32,865 bases of DNA from Bacteroidales bacterium (lineage in GTDB: Bacteria; Bacteroidota; Bacteroidia; Bacteroidales; G3-4614), in assembly GCA_017559955.1 (NCBI GenBank), contig JAFYPQ010000021.1, forward strand, positions 1 through 32,865. Reading direction: 5' to 3'. Made by a program: the position numbers and the translations under genes. Positions 31,971-32,865 of this stretch are shown here, piece after piece. The notes under the pieces are model-generated. The model was not told the DNA's origin. It did no database searches and worked only from the letters and a program-made list of their open reading frames with translations. The number at the start of each line of letters is the position of its first letter. Position 1 is the first letter of the stretch.

Positions 31971-32865
31971 ATGAGACAATTTATCATATTAATATTTCTT
32001 CTCCCCTTTGTATTTATAAATGCCAAGGTAAAGTGTGGTGCCGATAAAATTGATGAGATTGTAAAAATATCAACTAATAAAAGAGTTGCTCTTATTGTGA
32101 ACCAAACTTCCACTACTGAGTGCGGAACTCATTTAGTTGACACTCTTATTGCTTGTGGAGTTAAGATAAATACCATTTTTGCCCCTGAACACGGTTTTAG
32201 AGGCAATGCCGATGCAGGCGAGAGTGTTAAGGACGGCATCGACACCCGTAGCGGTGTAAAGATTATTTCGCTATATGGGAAAAATAAGAGACCAAGTACG
32301 GAACAACTTTCGGATGTCGATATTATTATTTTTGATATACAGGATGTAGGTGCAAGATTTTATACATATATCTCAACTATGTATTATGCTATGCAATCGG
32401 CATCGGAAAACAACAAAGAGTTTTTGGTTTTAGACCGTCCCAACCCCAACGACTATGTAGATGGAGCGGTTTTGGATATGAAACTCAAATCGTTTGTAGG
32501 CACCCTGCCCTTACCTGTTATGCACGGACTAACGGTTGGCGAACTTGCATATATGATTAAGGGGGAGAATTGGGGTGGCACAAAAGATTTAAACTTGCAA
32601 GTGATAAGAGTTGAGGGTTGGCAACACGGAGAGCCATACGAATTAAAGATTAAGCCCTCCCCCAATCTACCAAACTCAAAAAGCATTGCTCTTTACCCGT
32701 CGTTGTGTCTGTTCGAAGGCACTTCGATTAGCGTTGGCAGAGGAACTTATTTTCCATTTCAAATTATAGGTGCTCCTGATAAAAATTTGGGTGAGTTCTC
32801 TTTTACTCCTTATCCCTTAAAAGGGTTTGACAAAAATCCTCTTCACAAGGGTATAGTTTGCTTTG
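31971..32865 (+). CDS. DUF1343 / NamZ-type exo-beta-N-acetylmuramidase, partial (3' end outside window)
   Basis: The first 298 residues are visible; the frame is open to the edge. A signal peptide (MRQFIILIFLLPFVFINA) is followed by the DUF1343 core: RVALIVNQTS, IFAPEHGFRG near residue 80, SLYGKNKRPS, IIFDIQDVGARFYTYISTM, VLDRPNPND and LPVMHGLTVGELA. YPSLCLFEGTSISVGRGT comes near the end. These segments are highly characteristic. Family members (GH171, NamZ) remove N-acetylmuramic acid from the non-reducing end of peptidoglycan fragments, as shown for Bacillus and Tannerella enzymes. Here it probably acts in the periplasm in cell-wall recycling. It has its own good promoter. The start is fixed by the signal peptide and promoter distance. 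Confidence 0.93.
   Translation, partial: MRQFIILIFLLPFVFINAKVKCGADKIDEIVKISTNKRVALIVNQTSTTECGTHLVDTLIACGVKINTIFAPEHGFRGNADAGESVKDGIDTRSGVKIISLYGKNKRPSTEQLSDVDIIIFDIQDVGARFYTYISTMYYAMQSASENNKEFLVLDRPNPNDYVDGAVLDMKLKSFVGTLPLPVMHGLTVGELAYMIKGENWGGTKDLNLQVIRVEGWQHGEPYELKIKPSPNLPNSKSIALYPSLCLFEGTSISVGRGTYFPFQIIGAPDKNLGEFSFTPYPLKGFDKNPLHKGIVCF

Overview
This is chromosomal DNA from a member of the Bacteroidota, most likely the order Bacteroidales. The base composition is AT-rich. Several genes have the Bacteroidetes promoter pattern, with a TTTG box about 19-20 bases upstream of TAnnTTTG (best before the ABC-F gene, rpmE2 and the DUF1343 gene). Most starts lack a strong Shine-Dalgarno sequence. The gene content also fits: a PurF-like protein without its catalytic cysteine, a tgt-lptF pair, a zinc-ligand-less Tgt, a PHP-type CpsB phosphatase, and a secreted multidomain protein with a sorting-signal-like C-terminus. 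I cannot name a genus. There is no phage, insertion sequence, CRISPR array, tRNA or rRNA that I can support. The window is core housekeeping DNA whose intergenic gaps carry many small hairpin repeats.

Layout. 1-4073 (minus): purine synthesis, purL followed by a PurF-like gene cut by the window edge. 4299-5597 (plus): a LysE-type exporter and a CBM9-like protein. 5714-8644 (minus): an AddB-like nuclease, divergent from an ABC-F ATPase and a 1060-residue secreted metallophosphoesterase (8730-13893, plus). 14018-15764 (minus): two secreted proteins of unknown role. 15897-16109 (minus): a small HTH regulator, preceded by a candidate structured RNA at 16167-16309. 16508-18659 (minus): rsmA and mgtE. 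18882-21417 (plus): a flippase-like membrane protein and the dipeptidase PepD. 21485-24929 (minus): tgt, an LptF/LptG permease and a glycosyltransferase. 25328-27916 (plus): clpB. 28267-28524 (minus): rpmE2. 28742-30701 (plus): a CpsB-like phosphatase and a GT2 glycosyltransferase. 30782-31848 (minus): Hsp20 and a small secreted protein. 31971 to the end (plus): a DUF1343/NamZ-type muramidase, incomplete.

Themes. Several genes serve the cell envelope: the LptF/G permease, flippase, two glycosyltransferases, CpsB and NamZ. Others serve protein quality control (clpB, hsp20) and translation (rsmA, tgt, rpmE2, ABC-F). The most interesting non-coding signals are a 120-bp element with 19-bp inverted ends and nested stems (28087-28206) and a minus-strand RNA-like fold ending in an intrinsic terminator (16167-16309). 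Others are a sigma-54-like promoter candidate before clpB and at least four families of short hairpin repeats shared between gaps.
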